Assembly (NCBI RefSeq): GCF_030272615.1
Contig: NC_081408.1
Coordinates: 201,340,341 to 201,404,340 of the forward strand
Origin: Cryptomeria japonica
Taxonomy: Eukaryota; Streptophyta; Pinopsida; Cupressales; Cupressaceae
Length of the DNA: 64,000 bases
Direction of reading: 5' to 3'
Part shown: positions 12,332 through 24,329 of the stretch, one piece after another
How the letters are laid out: each line of letters starts with the position of its first letter
Numbering within the stretch: the stretch's first letter is position 1
The notes under the pieces: model-generated
Seen by the model: only the letters and a program-made list of their open reading frames with translations
What the model was told of the DNA's origin: nothing
The model's database searches: none
Made by a program: the position numbers and the translations under genes

Positions 12332-13623
12332 TGATGCAGAGGTGGGGGTAGCATCAATCAACATACAAGTTATACTTGAATGAATTGAAGGTGCATTCAA
12401 ATTAAACCACTTGGATACATTTATTATTTTGTCTATTTACACATGTCATCTAAACTTCAGCAAGGAAATATAATATTGGCTTGATTAGGGCCCCTCACCA
12501 TGGATTTTGATGGCACACAAGTCATCATTACATCAAACAACTCAATAATGCATTATTTTAATTAAACCCTCATGACAACATTCATTATGAAAAGACACAC
12601 AAAAACATCCATATACATTCCAAATGATCAAATAACCAAAAATACCTTGTAGGAGCCTTGTGAAGAAATGTAAAGAAGAATCTTACCAAGTTTGAGCCTT
12701 TTGGGATGATGCAATAAAAAGATAAAGTTTTCTTAATGCTTGCTAGAAATCCTAGTTTTATCATAGACTTGCTCTCATAAAAAAATGTCATACCTCATTA
12801 AAAAAAATGAAATTGGATAAAATAAAAATGAAATGAAACTAGACTCATTTATCCATATTTTCCCATTGGGTTCACACCATTATTGTATTGTACCATATGT
12901 TTCTTTGAGACTATTACAGGAAAAATCAATCATTCAAGACAACCTGCACCAAATTGCTTATAACTTTTGAAAGACTCAATTAAATTGTACCAAACCAATT
13001 TTAGATTAAACTAGAATCATTTATTTAACTTTTACAATTGGGTTTAGAAATTTATCGTACCATCAATGTCCATACCACATATTTTTTCAGACTATTATCT
13101 TCACCAAAAATTGTCAAACTGGTAGCCTTCACCAAAAACATCATATCTTACACAAAACTAAATCAAATTTCATGAGACAAAAATATCTAGAAACTAGAAA
13201 CAAATATATTTCCATCCATATATTACAGTCTGAAATATGAGGTCGTCGAAAGGTCATACAATGGCATGTTTCAGACTAAAAACTTCTGAAAGCAATGTAA
13301 GGATGCTACACAAATAAGTTTCTTCTTTACTCCATCCTTCTCCAACCCATCTCCAACCTCCAAATTCAATTTTTTTCTTTTTTTAATAAAATTTTTATCA
13401 TGTTCAACTACCCATAAACAAATGTTAACAAATTTTAAAAAAGTTATCATGACAATTTTGACAACTTTTACAATTTTTCTCCAAATGACTCAAAACTTGA
13501 CATAATGATCCAAAATGATCATGAATGGTCATAAATGGCCTTACAAACATTAAAAAACACAAAAAAAAGAAAATATAAACTTTTCCTCTTGTAGGTATAT
13601 TAGGTCTCGAGGGTGCTCCTGCA
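12332..13623 (-). repeat. N1 3' LTR (left copy)
   Basis: On + it begins TGATGCAGAGGTGGGGG and ends GGTGCTCCTGCA. It aligns along its length with 14753-16094 (1292 against 1342 bp) and differs by scattered substitutions and small indels. Confidence 0.85.
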
Positions 13624-13635
13624 CCATACCCCAAT
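13624..13635 (-). promoter_or_regulatory. N1 polypurine tract
   Basis: On the minus strand the sequence entering the 3' LTR is ATTGGGGTATGG followed by TGCAGG. R1 has a comparable G-rich run, also ending in ATGG, before the same LTR start (TGCAGGAGCAC, 42110-42124). Confidence 0.6.
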
Positions 13636-13890
13636 GGAAATTAAACTCAAGTCTGTTGAGTGAGGACCTGCAACAAAACTATGATTGATCTCCTTATTAT
13701 TTTATTTTCAAATGCTCTTCTCATTTGGTATGCCTTTCTAATGCACTAGGTACTAGAAACATGTATCATCTCTTGAACTTGTACCATCACTATGCTTCAT
13801 TTTCACCCTTGGCCTTCCTATCATCCTGCTTGGGTACTTGGACCTATCAAAGGGAATGTGCTTTCCCTTCCAATCTGGTTTGCTTGATTC

Positions 13891-14205
13891 CTACCCTATA
13901 ATAAGCATAATAACAAAATCATTGACAAAAAAAAACTGATTAGTATCAATATTGTTCATGAAATCTTGGTCTAGTCTCTCAAATTGCCTTGGAGACTCTT
14001 TCCACTCCTTTACAACAACACCTTGATTGCCAACCTCATCATCTAGTTCAACACTATCATTCCCCTCTACTAGTTCATCATCAATATTAACCTTATCAAA
14101 AATATCAATATCCTTATCATTTACTGCAATAGTAGTATACCCTTCAAGTTTTTCAATTTGGTTATTAGGCTCAAACAATTGAAAATGACATTGGGATTCA
14201 TCCAC
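13891..14205 (-). CDS. N1 internal acidic ORF, function unknown
   Basis: This 104-codon open frame lies in N1's short interior. The product is Asp/Glu-rich in its middle (DKDIDIFDKVNIDDELVEGN) and has no zinc knuckle, protease or polymerase motif. It could be the eroded C-terminal part of a Gag-like or captured protein, or a chance frame in biased sequence. There is no second copy in the window to test conservation. I do not assign a function. Confidence 0.3.
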   Translation of the reverse strand: MDESQCHFQLFEPNNQIEKLEGYTTIAVNDKDIDIFDKVNIDDELVEGNDSVELDDEVGNQGVVVKEWKESPRQFERLDQDFMNNIDTNQFFFVNDFVIMLIIG

Positions 14206-14423
14206 ATCTACATCTATATTTTCCTTTTTAACTTCTTCAATACTTTATGATATCAAAACAATCATAGGTGTGCTTACCTCCTCCTTGTTTACCTCTTTTA
14301 TTGTTGTTTTCCTTGTTTGCATTTTCCTCTTTTGAATGATCCTTTTGATGGGCCATGTGATCTTCTTATTGATTGGTAAGTGTCATTTTTGCATCTCTAG
14401 TCTTATTTGTTCCAATTCTTGCT

Positions 14424-14648
14424 TCATTTATCTAATATTTTGTTAAAACTCCATTTTTCTTGCTCTCTCTTTTTCCTCTTTCCTATTCTTCCTTTCTTCT
14501 TATTTCCTCTTCCTCTCTTCTTGTTTCTTTTACTCTTGTGACTCCCAAACCTACAAGCATCTCCTAAACATATCCATCTCTTCAAGCAAGTCCCTTTAAC
14601 CTTTCTTCCACTTTTCCTTTGCCTCACCTTGGTCTCTTCTCTTTTCAT
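14424..14648 (-). CDS. N1 internal Lys/Arg-rich ORF, function unknown
   Basis: This 74-codon frame lies about 100 bp inside the N1 5' LTR, the usual place for the start of gag. The product is extremely basic (runs such as KRNKKRGRGNKKKGRIGKRKKR). The composition follows from a purine-rich minus strand, so it may be low-complexity DNA. A nucleic-acid-binding Gag remnant is possible but unsupported by any motif. Confidence 0.3.
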   Translation of the reverse strand: MKREETKVRQRKSGRKVKGTCLKRWICLGDACRFGSHKSKRNKKRGRGNKKKGRIGKRKKREQEKWSFNKILDK

Positions 14649-14738
14649 CTACCTAGTATTTTGGCAACTAGGTTCTCTCTTCAACCTAGACAAACATACA
14701 CACACAAAAACCAAAATTTATTATCCATACCTTTTAAT

Positions 14739-14749
14739 CTATGATACCA
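14739..14749 (-). promoter_or_regulatory. N1 primer-binding site
   Basis: The minus strand reads TGGTATCATAG three bases inside the 5' LTR. It matches the first eight bases of the initiator-Met tRNA-type site TGGTATCAGAGC seen in the S elements and T1, then diverges. Confidence 0.65.
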
Positions 14750-14752
14750 CTT

Positions 14753-16094
14753 TGATGCAGAGGTGGGGGTAACATCAATCAACATACACATTATACTTAA
14801 ATGAATTCAAGGTGCATTACAATTACACCACTTGGACACATTGCTTCTTTGGTCTATTTACACTTGTCATCTAAACTTCAGCAAGGAAATATAATATTGG
14901 TTTGATCAGGGACCCTACTATGGATTTTGATGCCACACAAGTAATCATTGCATCAAACAACTCAACAATATATTATTCTATTAAACACTCATGACAATAT
15001 TTACTATGAAAAGACACACAAAAACATCCATGTCTTTCCCAAAATGATCAAATAACCCAAATTAATTTGTAGGAGCCTTGTGTAGAAATGTAAATAATAC
15101 TCTCACCAAGTTTGAGCCTTTTGGGATGATGCAATAAAAAGATATAGTTTTCTTAATGCTTGTTGGAAACCCTAGTTTTATCACAAACTTGCTCTCATAA
15201 AAAATGTCATAACTCATTCAAAACTTAATGAAGTTGGATCAGATAAAAAGGAAATGAAACTATAATAATTTCTCCACCTTTTCCCATTTGTTTCAAACCA
15301 TTATTGTATCTTACTAATATGTACCATACGTTTCTTTCAGACTGTTATAGGAAAAATCAGTCATTCAAGACAACTTGCACCAAATTGCTTATAACTTTTG
15401 AAAGACTCAATGAAATTGTACCAAACCACTTTTATATTTAACAAGAATAATTTATAAAAAATTTCCAATTGTTTTTAGGGTTTTACTATACCATAAATGT
15501 CCAAATCTCACATATTTTTGCAAACTATTATCTTCACCAAAAACTGTCAAACTGGACAACCTTCACCAAAATCGCCATATCTTACACAAAACTCAATAAA
15601 ACTTAATGAGACAAAAATATTTAGAATATTTCCATTCATATATTATATTCCTCAATATGAGGCCATCAAAAAGTTGTACAATGGTATGTTTCAAACTACA
15701 AATTCTGAAAAACTTCAGAAAGCAATGTAAGGATGCTGCAAAAATAAGTTGCTTCTTTATTCCATCCTTCTCCAACTCTCTCCAACCTCCAAATTTGATT
15801 TTGTAAAATTTTTTTATAAAATTTACATAATATTCAACTACCAAACTAGCCTACAACTACTCATAAACAACTTTTAACAAACTTTTAAAATATTGTCATC
15901 AAGTTCCAAAAGTTGTCATGACAATTTTGACAACTTTTACAATTTTTATAAAAAATACTCAAAACTTGACATAATGATCCAAAATGATCATGAATGGTAA
16001 CAAATTACCTTACAAACACTAATAAATACAAAACAAAGAAAAAATATAAAATTTTCCTCTTGTAGGCATATTAGGTCTTGAGGGTGCTCCTGCA
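14753..16094 (-). repeat. N1 5' LTR (right copy)
   Basis: The partner of 12332-13623, with the same termini and internal order. Small frames inside it (15497-15844) appear on both strands and are not conserved as proteins. Confidence 0.85.
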
Positions 16095-16102
16095 CTAAAA
16101 GT

Positions 16103-17521
16103 TTAGGCCTATTTTGTCAAGAGTTGTTGGCTTAACCCTATTATCCAACACTTTGTGGCTCAAATTTTGGAAGGATAATATGTCAGCCTTGAAATTTCCA
16201 TATCTATCCTTGATATGTGAAAGTGATTATTTTAAGTAGGCGTAAAGGTGAATTTACTTTGAAATCCCTCTATAAGACATCTCTCCTAATTCTTTTCATC
16301 ATTTAATCAATTATGTTATCATTCCAATTCAAAAGAAATTATTATTGTTCAAGAGAATAATTGAGTCTTGGAAAAAATAAGGAATATTTTATTATATTTT
16401 CACGATGACTTTATGATGGATTTTATTATGATTTATAAGGAATTATTCTAACAACATTGCACAATAATTTCAAAGGTATAATTATTTTAATCAAGAATTT
16501 ACACTAAAGTATTTAAATTATAGATCTAGCCTCCTCCCCATAAAGGCATCCTCTCCTTCCTAATTTATTCATTATAGGGTTAATTCCAAACTTAGGGTTT
16601 GACCTAGGAAAACCTCTATTGACCTAACTGGTGGCAATATGTGTTCTCATTGAGGAGATGAATATAAAATTTGTTGTAGTAATTGACGAGTCAAATAATG
16701 TGTTTATAATATATTTGAGAGTAGTTTTGCCTCTAAGATAGATGGTATCTTTGGATCAGAATGAAAGATAGTCCAAAAGTCTAGTAGTTGTATCCATGTT
16801 AGTGCAATGGTATAGAAGTTAATTGTAAGTATATCATAGCACATTGTTACTTATTCTTTATTCTTTAGTTGAGGGATGTTGTTACAATAGCTAGTGGTTA
16901 CATTTTCTAGGAGTTTGTTGACTAAAATTTGTGATTAGATTCATAACTATGTTATGAAAATTTATCTAAGTATTGAATGATGTATATTCTCCAGTTTGTT
17001 TGTTGATATGTGGTCCACATTCTACCGCATTGCATGATTTGGTTATGTCATTACAGAGTTAAGTTAATTTGTGTGTAAGGTACCTACTTAGAGTATTTCA
17101 TGAGATAATATGAGCTCTACAACAAAAGTTATAAGTGTCTATTTTTTGAGATATAGTTGTATATTGTAATGTGTCTCTATTAAGTAACTAGAATGCTCTA
17201 CATTCTTTCATAGTGATTGGTATGCATTTACAATTTTTTTCATATGTTAAGGATGGTGAAATGGTTCAATGATGTAAGTTTTAGATGCATTAGTGCTTTG
17301 TAGTGAAATATTCATTATGTTAATTTGATACCATATGTCTAATATTCACCGTGTTTACTAGTTCAACAAGTTTACTTTTTGTGATTGCTTTTTGGTGATT
17401 GATTTCTTATAAAGATTATTGTAGAAAGGTTGTAGATTATTTTCATTGCTTTCATTTTGGTATGCATAATTATTTTTCTTCCCATGGTGTAAAGGGTAAA
17501 AGTTAACAATTTTGACAATAG
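16103..17521. other. AT-rich spacer without recognisable gene
   Basis: I see no domain, repeat pair or RNA gene on either strand. It separates N1 from the large retrotransposon nest. Bases 17517-17521 (AATAG) would be the target duplication of C1, but its far end is outside the window. Confidence 0.5.
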
Positions 17522-18480
17522 TGTTGAATATCCAAGCAACTGAGAGGGGGGTGAATTAGTTGATAACTTCAAATAATTTATTTTATTCTTCACACATCTG
17601 GATCCTAACTAACAAAATTAATTAACATGGATATAACATGAAAATATGGACATACAACATATCACACAATGAACAATATATATGACATGGAAAACACAAG
17701 AAGAGAAAAACCATGGGTTAGTTCTCAATATAAAACATCGATTAAGGTGACACTAGTTAAGGTAATTATTATAAAGGGTGGATCACTACTATAATGCTCA
17801 CTACAGATGGGCTCACTATTGAAAAAAGAGAAAGAAAGAATCTACCACTAGAACACAATCTATACAAACCAAACTGCTTCTGGTGCCTCAAAACCAACAC
17901 ACTCACTAACATCACCAACAGTTAGATCTTTCCTTTCCAATCTCGCATATCCTCAAAACAATATCACACTTTTTATATGTCTAACAAAATCAGATCATTC
18001 TCATATATATACTATCTTTTGGGAAGCATAATCTTCTAATTTAGCCAAGACAAAGATATAAAATAGGTCAACACTAAACATTTCGGTGGTGGGAAGGAAT
18101 GATTAGTAGACCATTCCACAACACACATCAATGGTCCGATCCACATGTTACAATCATTACAAATTCCAGACCCAAATTCTATGATACACACACTACAACA
18201 CAAGTCGTTGCACATCCTTGAATTCCAGATTTAATCTGGACCCAAACACCATCGCCAAAAGAAATAAAAATAAGAATAGAACCAAGATACACATGAATAC
18301 CATCTATAAATACCATATCCAATAACCTGAAATATCCAAATCACCAACACATCTTCTAGAGCACCAAAGATTTCAGGAACACATATTCTGGATTACCAAT
18401 ATCAAGAATATTAGAGATGTCAATGCCAATCGGTATGTTGACATCAGTGAAAACCACTTAACATCACCATCACAACCACA
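17522..18480 (-). repeat. C1 3' LTR
   Basis: On + it starts TGTTGAATATCC and ends AACCACA. Near the left end, CAACTGA...TTAGTTG (17537-17562) forms the same G-tract stem-loop found at the LTR ends of the S elements. The other LTR is outside the window, so the ends are inferred from these landmarks and the adjacent polypurine tract. Confidence 0.65.
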
Positions 18481-18493
18481 ATAATTTAAAAAA

Positions 18494-18616
18494 ATATCCC
18501 CCTTTATCATTGTTGGCAACATCCATCAACAACAAGCACAAAATAATCCCTACACAACTCTACAACTAAAATAATTGAAATTCTCAAGATCTCTCCACCT
18601 TTGATAATAATGACAA
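18494..18616 (-). promoter_or_regulatory. C1 duplicated polypurine-type tract
   Basis: Two related blocks lie upstream of the 3' LTR: one at 18494-18520 (minus: ATGATAAAGGGGGATATT) and one at 18592-18616. The S elements have a matching pair. Multiplied polypurine tracts before the 3' LTR are a described Sirevirus feature. Confidence 0.55.
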
Positions 18617-18736
18617 AGGTGGACTTAACTCCCCCAATGAAATTCATTCCTTCTCCACCTAAAAGGAAGCACCCAAGCATCAATCCAGATTAAATATGCA
18701 ATTTGTTCACTTGACCAATGCACATCCAATTGCATA

Positions 18737-19180
18737 TTAGTTCAAACTGGAAAGGGATAATACCCCTAACCTTTGTTGGAGATACTCAAAAGTATCTTTA
18801 CACAACACCTTCATGAAGATATTTGCAATTTTTTCCTTTGTAGGTACATACTCAAGCTTTATTTTATTATCCAACACCCTTTCCCTCAATAAGTGATACC
18901 GAATAGATATATGCTTTATTTTGGAATGTTGTATCGTATTCTTAGAAATGTTTATTGCACTAGTGTTATCACACATAATAGAGATAGGTTCATTGAATGA
19001 TACACAAATATCCTTCAAAGTTTGCTTCATCCATAGAATTTGTGTGCAACATGAAGATGCTGAAATATATTCTACTTCACCTATAGATAAAGAGACAAAA
19101 TCTTGTTTCTTAATTGACCAAGACAGTAACCAAGAGCCTATAAAGAATGCTCCAAATTGTACTTTTCTAGTCATCAACAC
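18737..19180 (-). pseudogene. C1 RNase H domain (copia pol C-terminus)
   Basis: This is a 147-codon open frame. Visible landmarks are an SIGEVEYISASSCCTQILWM segment (carrying the second acidic residue), MCDNTSAINISKN (the next catalytic Asp) and a TKEKIANIF-like tail that ends copia pol. The first acidic segment lies upstream and is poorly preserved. The frame terminates about 250 bp before the LTR, leaving no room for an envelope-like gene in C1. Confidence 0.82.
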
Positions 19181-19253
19181 TTCTAGCCTAATCTGTATCA
19201 GTATACACTGTTAGAGTGAAATTTTTACTTCTAGGGTACCACAAACCAAACTC

Positions 19254-19613
19254 CTATGTTCCCTTTAGATATCTGAGAATTCTTTTCATTGCCAGAACAT
19301 GAGATTCCTTTGGTTCTTGTTGAATTTTAGCTTCCAAATAGATTGCATACACAATATCTAGTTTGGTAGCAGTCAAATATAACAATCCTCCAATCATTGA
19401 TCTATATCGACTTGCATCTTCCTTAGGGGACTTATCATATTTTGTCAAATTGCATTCGATGGTCATAGGTATACGCATTGGTTTGGAGTTCTCTAACCCA
19501 AACTTTTTCAACAATTCCTTGATCTATTTAGACTCAGAAATGAAAATTCCTTAGTCATTTTGATTTACTTGAAAACTAAGGAAGAAATTTAACTCACTAA
19601 TCCTGGACATCTC
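19254..19613 (-). pseudogene. C1 reverse transcriptase C-terminal part, cut by S1
   Basis: On the minus strand the fragment begins at the S1 junction with MSRISELNFFLSFQV, a copia RT thumb landmark. After a stop it continues through LLKKFGLENSKPMRIP and YRSMIGGLLYLTATKLDIVYA, ending at MKRILRYLKGT. The catalytic YVDD region is not present because the upstream part lies beyond the S1 insertion. Confidence 0.82.
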
Positions 19614-20543
19614 TATTTGAATCCAATAACACTGAGAGGGGGGGTGAATTAGTGTTATACCAGAATGATCAATTTTAGCCTTATTAAAACATGCATACAT
19701 CAACCAGTATACCGATATATACAAAATTGAAAGAAGTAAAGCAACCAATAAGCCAATCACATAAATGAGGATCATAACATAGAGAATTATATGTGGATAA
19801 CCTCAAAGAGGAAAAATCACGATCGGATTTGTGACCCACAATATCAATCCACTGGCCATATGAAAAGATATAACAAAATATGAGGGGCTTGCACTTGTAG
19901 GAAGGCTTATAGCCTAGATCACACTACTCAATCACAAAAGGAGCCTCACTGAATACATATAAATCTAGAGTACAATCCAGAGAAGTGTTTAACTACTAAG
20001 ATAGCATCTTCTATGCAAGAACATAGTTTTGGTTTAAGCTCTGTTTGTTTCGGTTTGTAACCTAAACCCTTTGTCAAAATAACCCTTACATAGATATCCT
20101 CACATACATAATCTCTCTGATATATTTCGCATTGTATCACATTCGCATGTCCATAATCTTTATCACATGTCTATATCAAAATGATCTAATCCAACACACC
20201 TATATACCCAATACAACTTATCATGTCTTATGTCAACTTACAAGGATAATTACAATATCAATTACATGTCGACCAAATAACATAAATGCATAAATAATAA
20301 ACTCAATTGCCAATGCCAGATCCAAGAGATGTCAGCCTCCAATACCAATAAACATATTCTAAACCATGTCAGCCTACATTTTTGATAACCAAAGAAATCC
20401 TTTTGTCTTGTCGGTGTCAGTGTCGGTGCCGGTGTAGTGTGTTAGTACACAATTGAACCAAAAACATGAAGTCAGAACACAATACCATGTTGCCATCAAT
20501 GACAACATAGTGAAACCAACCAATTGAGTGTCAATTGCCAACA
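19614..20543 (-). repeat. S1 3' LTR
   Basis: The first ~160 bp match 40327-40490, the surviving part of the 5' LTR. The right end, ATTGCCAACA, abuts a polypurine tract. The stem-loop at 19626-19658 (ATAACACTGA with TTAGTGTTAT) lies near the C1 junction. The terminal dinucleotide at the left end appears as TA in both copies rather than the expected TG. Confidence 0.8.
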
Positions 20544-20748
20544 ATATCCCCCTTTGGCATTGATGGCAACACTCATGTGGAAAATGGTCAAGGTTTCATC
20601 TACCAGTTTCATCCTGCTTGCTCCCCTTGAGCTGAATATTGATTAATGCAAAATACTCCATATCTCCATATCTATAACTCTCCCTAATGTATACAATTCC
20701 TTCTATTCTTTTTCACATTTATATCACCCCCCTTTGACATCAATGCGA
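20544..20748 (-). promoter_or_regulatory. S1 polypurine module: two tracts and a TGCTC/GAGC-type hairpin
   Basis: On the minus strand the primer tract next to the LTR reads GCCAAAGGGGGATAT (20544-20558). A second copy lies at 20725-20748 (ATGTCAAAGGGGGG). Between them, at 20619-20633, is the hairpin AGCTCAAGGGGAGCA. S2 and S3 have the same three-part order. Confidence 0.7.
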
Positions 20749-21019
20749 TCAAAATTTTTCAAAAGAATGTCAAAGATAAAAAAAACTGTACAATGAATAT
20801 CCCAAAAACATCTTACCGGAGCTTAACAAATTTCAAAATTTCTGAAAAATCCTTCTCCAGTAGCTCAAGATAGGTATCCCAGCTTATTTTGAATGGGTTA
20901 GAAATAGATACAAGTCCACTTAATAAATATGCAAATGACTCTTTCTCATTTACCTCTGCTGGTGTGGGCTTTCCCACCATATCCATACATTATTTCTTAT
21001 GTACACTGAGTGAATCCAA

Positions 21020-23965
21020 CTAGGGAATCACCAAGCCTCTCAAACTTCTGGCTCTTCTTATAATTTTATCTCTTTCTTTCTCAAGAACAAAAATTTGGTT
21101 TTTCAAAATCAAAATTTGACCATCAATGGATGTAGTCAATGAAGTCAATCCATCAAAAGAATTAGCTATATTTGCAATTTTCTCCTGAAGTTCTTTTATC
21201 TTCTTATCCACATTAGTTGTAAGTATATCAATGTTACAATATACCCTATAAATATTTGTACATTTCTTTAAAGAATTTTTTATCAATTTCAACTTCTCAT
21301 TAATCTTCTTCTTCTCTAATTCAATTACCTAATCAAATGCAACTCTCTTAGCCTTAGTGAACCTTTCCAATGCTTGCCGATTTGAAATCTGTTGTAAGGA
21401 TTAAAAATCTTTTGAAATATGCTCAGTAATTATCTTAAGCTTTTCAAATGGGCTCGCTTCATTGTCAATCTTGCACTCTGAGACTAGTTTGTGTAACATA
21501 GTGATTGATTGATCAATAATCCCTTTATCTGTAGATCCCTCCTTCATTAGTTTTGTGTTGCCATAATCATGAGTTTAGTAGGACTCATATCTATTATGTT
21601 TTTCTTTTCAAACTATGAGGTATCAATTGACAACAATGATGGACCAACTACCGGTTCCCTGTTGGTTTCCCCTTTCTTCTCCTCTGGTGATTTAGCCTTT
21701 ATAAACTCCTCACTTGCACCAGTGGCTTCACCACTTGGTGCAGTCTATGTAACTACTAGTTCCTTTGTAGGATCTGTAGCCTCAACCTGTATATTTGTAT
21801 CCAGAGGATTGTTATCCTTAATATTAGTATCTTGTACAATATTAACTTTTTCACTCTCTGTGTTAACCGGTTTCTCAATATTTGTCTGTACATTTATATC
21901 TATCGCAGACATAATTTTCACTATCCCTTTTCCTTTTTCCTTCAACCAGGGTGCCTACAGTGTCTGTCTTGGATTTTGGTGAAGTAAAGAATCCTTTTCT
22001 CTCTCCAAGGAATTTAACCCATGCTTTTTGAGTCTCTTTTATTATTTCATTTACCCTTCCTAGCATCAAACTGGTTATTCTATGTTTGTTATTAAAGACT
22101 TTTCTATCTGCCACCTCAATTGTCTTTTCCATTTCATCTGGAGCAATAGTAACACAAACAGATAATATCTCTTGAATTTTAATATTCTTATCTTCTTGCA
22201 TAGCTGACAGTCTTCTAGCATCTAACATATTATACAGTTCTATTAGTATTTGATTTTCTATTTCTATTAAGGCTTTCTTATAAATATCCAAGTATAATAA
22301 GACCAGTTCCTCTACCTCTCTTTGTTCATCCTCTTCTAAATGATCATAGTAAAACTGTACATTCTTTAACATGCCATCCTTAGTTTTTTCATCTACTAAT
22401 TCTGCACAAGTTTTAGGTGGAACCTTACCAGATTGAAGAGTTGTATTAGTGTCATTCTTTTTCTTCCTCTTTGCAATACCAAATACAGCTAAAGGTCTTG
22501 CCTTTGGTGCTTTCTTCTGTGCCAATATTTCAAATGTAACCTTCCTAACCAGTTACTTTTTAGCTACTACATTTTATTCCTTTGTTTTCTTTCTAACAAC
22601 CCTCTTGAATGCCAACGATGTGTCATCCTCAGATTAAAACTCTGTCGTAATAGGCTAAATGTGTCCTTCTAGATTCTTCCTCTTCCTGCCTTTCTCCGGG
22701 ACAACATCAATTAATGCCTTAATGTCCTGTGAGACCTTCTCAACAAATTTGCTAGCCTTTCCTTCTTGCTTCTCTCTCTTCTTCCGATTGAACTATGTTT
22801 CAACCTCATGTATTTTCTGTTGTGCAGTACCATAGGGCTTCTCTGCCTCATCAATAGGTGCATCAATAAATATTTTTGCATAGGCATTAAGAATCTATGC
22901 ATCCACTTCATAGCCCATTTCCTCAATCCAAATGTTTCGGGGCTTAACTGCTTCCATAAGTGTTTCATCCTTCTTCACCATGAAGCATATGTGGGTTGAA
23001 TATTTTTCTATAATATGCTCAGGAACCCTTACCCTAGACTTCATAGATTTCTGGAATGCTTTGAAATATCCCCAAACTTTATCATCTCTCTGACTTCCTA
23101 AAGTAGCAATTGACTATTTCAATTGTCTCCCTACTAGGATGTCAAATTCCCATTGCCTTTTACCAAAACCGGGTGTATCATTCATGATAAATGACATCAA
23201 GTAGACTATCAAGTTGCCATATCGGAAGGTTCCCTTCTTTTCACCCTTAATCTTCCCTAGGTTTATTAACAATTCATCTAACATCCAACCGTATAGATCC
23301 AAGTTCACATTCTCTCTCATCATTTTGTATGCATCCAAAATGCATGAACTGGAAACAAAATTCAGTCAATTTGACTGAGTTACCTTATACCCAATGATCA
23401 TGCTACTGAATCTATTGTTTGTGTCGGTAATAGTCTTCACTCTCATAGATCTTATGTCAGATGTCGCTCTAGTAATTTTGTTCATGAAATCATTGGAAAC
23501 TTTCTTATCTGGATCGTGACTAGCCGATGGTAAACCAGTGATTGCTCGGATGACTTCCTTGGTGATCTTGTAAGGTCTATCTAACCATATAAATTCCCCA
23601 TGTACTCTTCTCAAAACATATCTGATTATCTCATCTTTGAATTCTAGAATGTCCAGAATGTTAGTAAACCCTAAGTCTTTAATGTGTTTGTATTTTGGTT
23701 TGATCTTTCCAGAGTCTCCCATCAACTCACTCATATACATGCCCTTTATTTCAAAAGTTCCCAAGTGCTCTATGTGATAGTGAATATATGCCCTAACATC
23801 TTCTACATAGACAACTCCCTCCGAAATGCAAGAAAATGCTTCAACAGAATCTTCTAGGGTAGCCACATGTGGATACCACTTGAAAATTGGCTTGTGGCAG
23901 TCCTTGATCTCTACTACAGTCGGGCTTGCAATAAAAATAGGAATAGATGATGATCCCTCTTCCAT
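21020..23965 (-). pseudogene. S1 ORF2: large S-family protein of unknown function
   Basis: The start is set at the Met of MEEGSSSIPIFIASPTVVEI, which aligns with the ORF2 starts of S2 and S3. The N-terminal ~200 residues contain VVYVEDVRAYIHYHIEHLG and then RRVHGEFIWLDRPYKITKE and AITGLPSASHDPDKK. A second stretch (GKIKGEKKGTFRYGNLIVYL) is followed by a basic linker with PEKGRKRKN-type runs, a helical region (21875-22525) with the FYYDHLEEDEQREVEELVLL segment, and a C-terminal coiled coil (21020-21292). Several stops and frameshifts split it. I do not recognise the family. There is no transmembrane segment or enzyme motif. Conservation across three elements argues it once functioned. Confidence 0.7.
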
Positions 23966-24329
23966 GTTTAAAGATAAATACCTTTTGATCACTCTCGGTG
24001 AAAAACCATTCCTTGATTGCCCTTAGTCTCTCTTAATCTCTTTGAAGTCACTCTGAATGCAAGGTGGTCAATAATTAAGTGAATTCGACCTTTTAACCTC
24101 CATGAAAAACCCTAATCTTCCATTGACATGGATGACTGCTGGTAAAAGATACCATATCTCAAACAGAACATATCCATGCTGGATAATCATCTCCAATGTC
24201 TGGGAGATCTTCCAAAACCTCTTCTCGGGGCATATGCAGCATCTTCATAAATTTTGCCTACCCTTAAGGCATCTGCCTCAATTACCGAATGAGCTAACTG
24301 TCAGTGCAAGAGCAACCTCCTCTGTCAGA

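Larger units (their letters stand above)
12332..16094 (-). mobile_element. N1: small non-autonomous LTR retrotransposon (3.76 kb)
   Basis: Two direct repeats, 12332-13623 and 14753-16094, share both ends (TGATGCAGAGG and GTGCTCCTGCA on +) and most of their sequence. They flank only 1.13 kb. A primer-binding site (TGGTATCATAG on -, 14739-14749) lies 3 bp from the right LTR, and a polypurine tract (ATTGGGGTATGG on -, 13624-13635) abuts the left LTR, so the element reads right to left. Flanking repeats are CTAAAAGT at 12324-12331 and 16095-16102, an unusual 8 bp. The interior encodes no protease, RT or integrase. The LTR termini match those of R1, suggesting that a related element supplied the enzymes. 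Confidence 0.85.
17522..19613 (-). mobile_element. C1: 3' part of a Sirevirus-like Ty1/copia element, outermost level of the nest
   Basis: Reading leftwards there is the end of a copia polyprotein (RT end and RNase H, 19613-18737), then two G-rich polypurine-like tracts, then an LTR (18480-17522). The order RT, RNase H, LTR with no integrase between them fits copia. RNase H wording such as QILWMKQTL and CDNTSAINISKN, together with the repeated polypurine tract, points to the Sirevirus lineage. The copy is broken at 19613, in the RT region, by insertion of S1. The remaining 5' half must lie beyond 64000. Confidence 0.8.

Noticed and set aside
19551-19775. 74-codon minus-strand frame joining hydrophobic sequence to the C1 RT end
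   Set aside because: It is a chance fusion across the S1 LTR/C1 junction at 19613/19614, not a protein.
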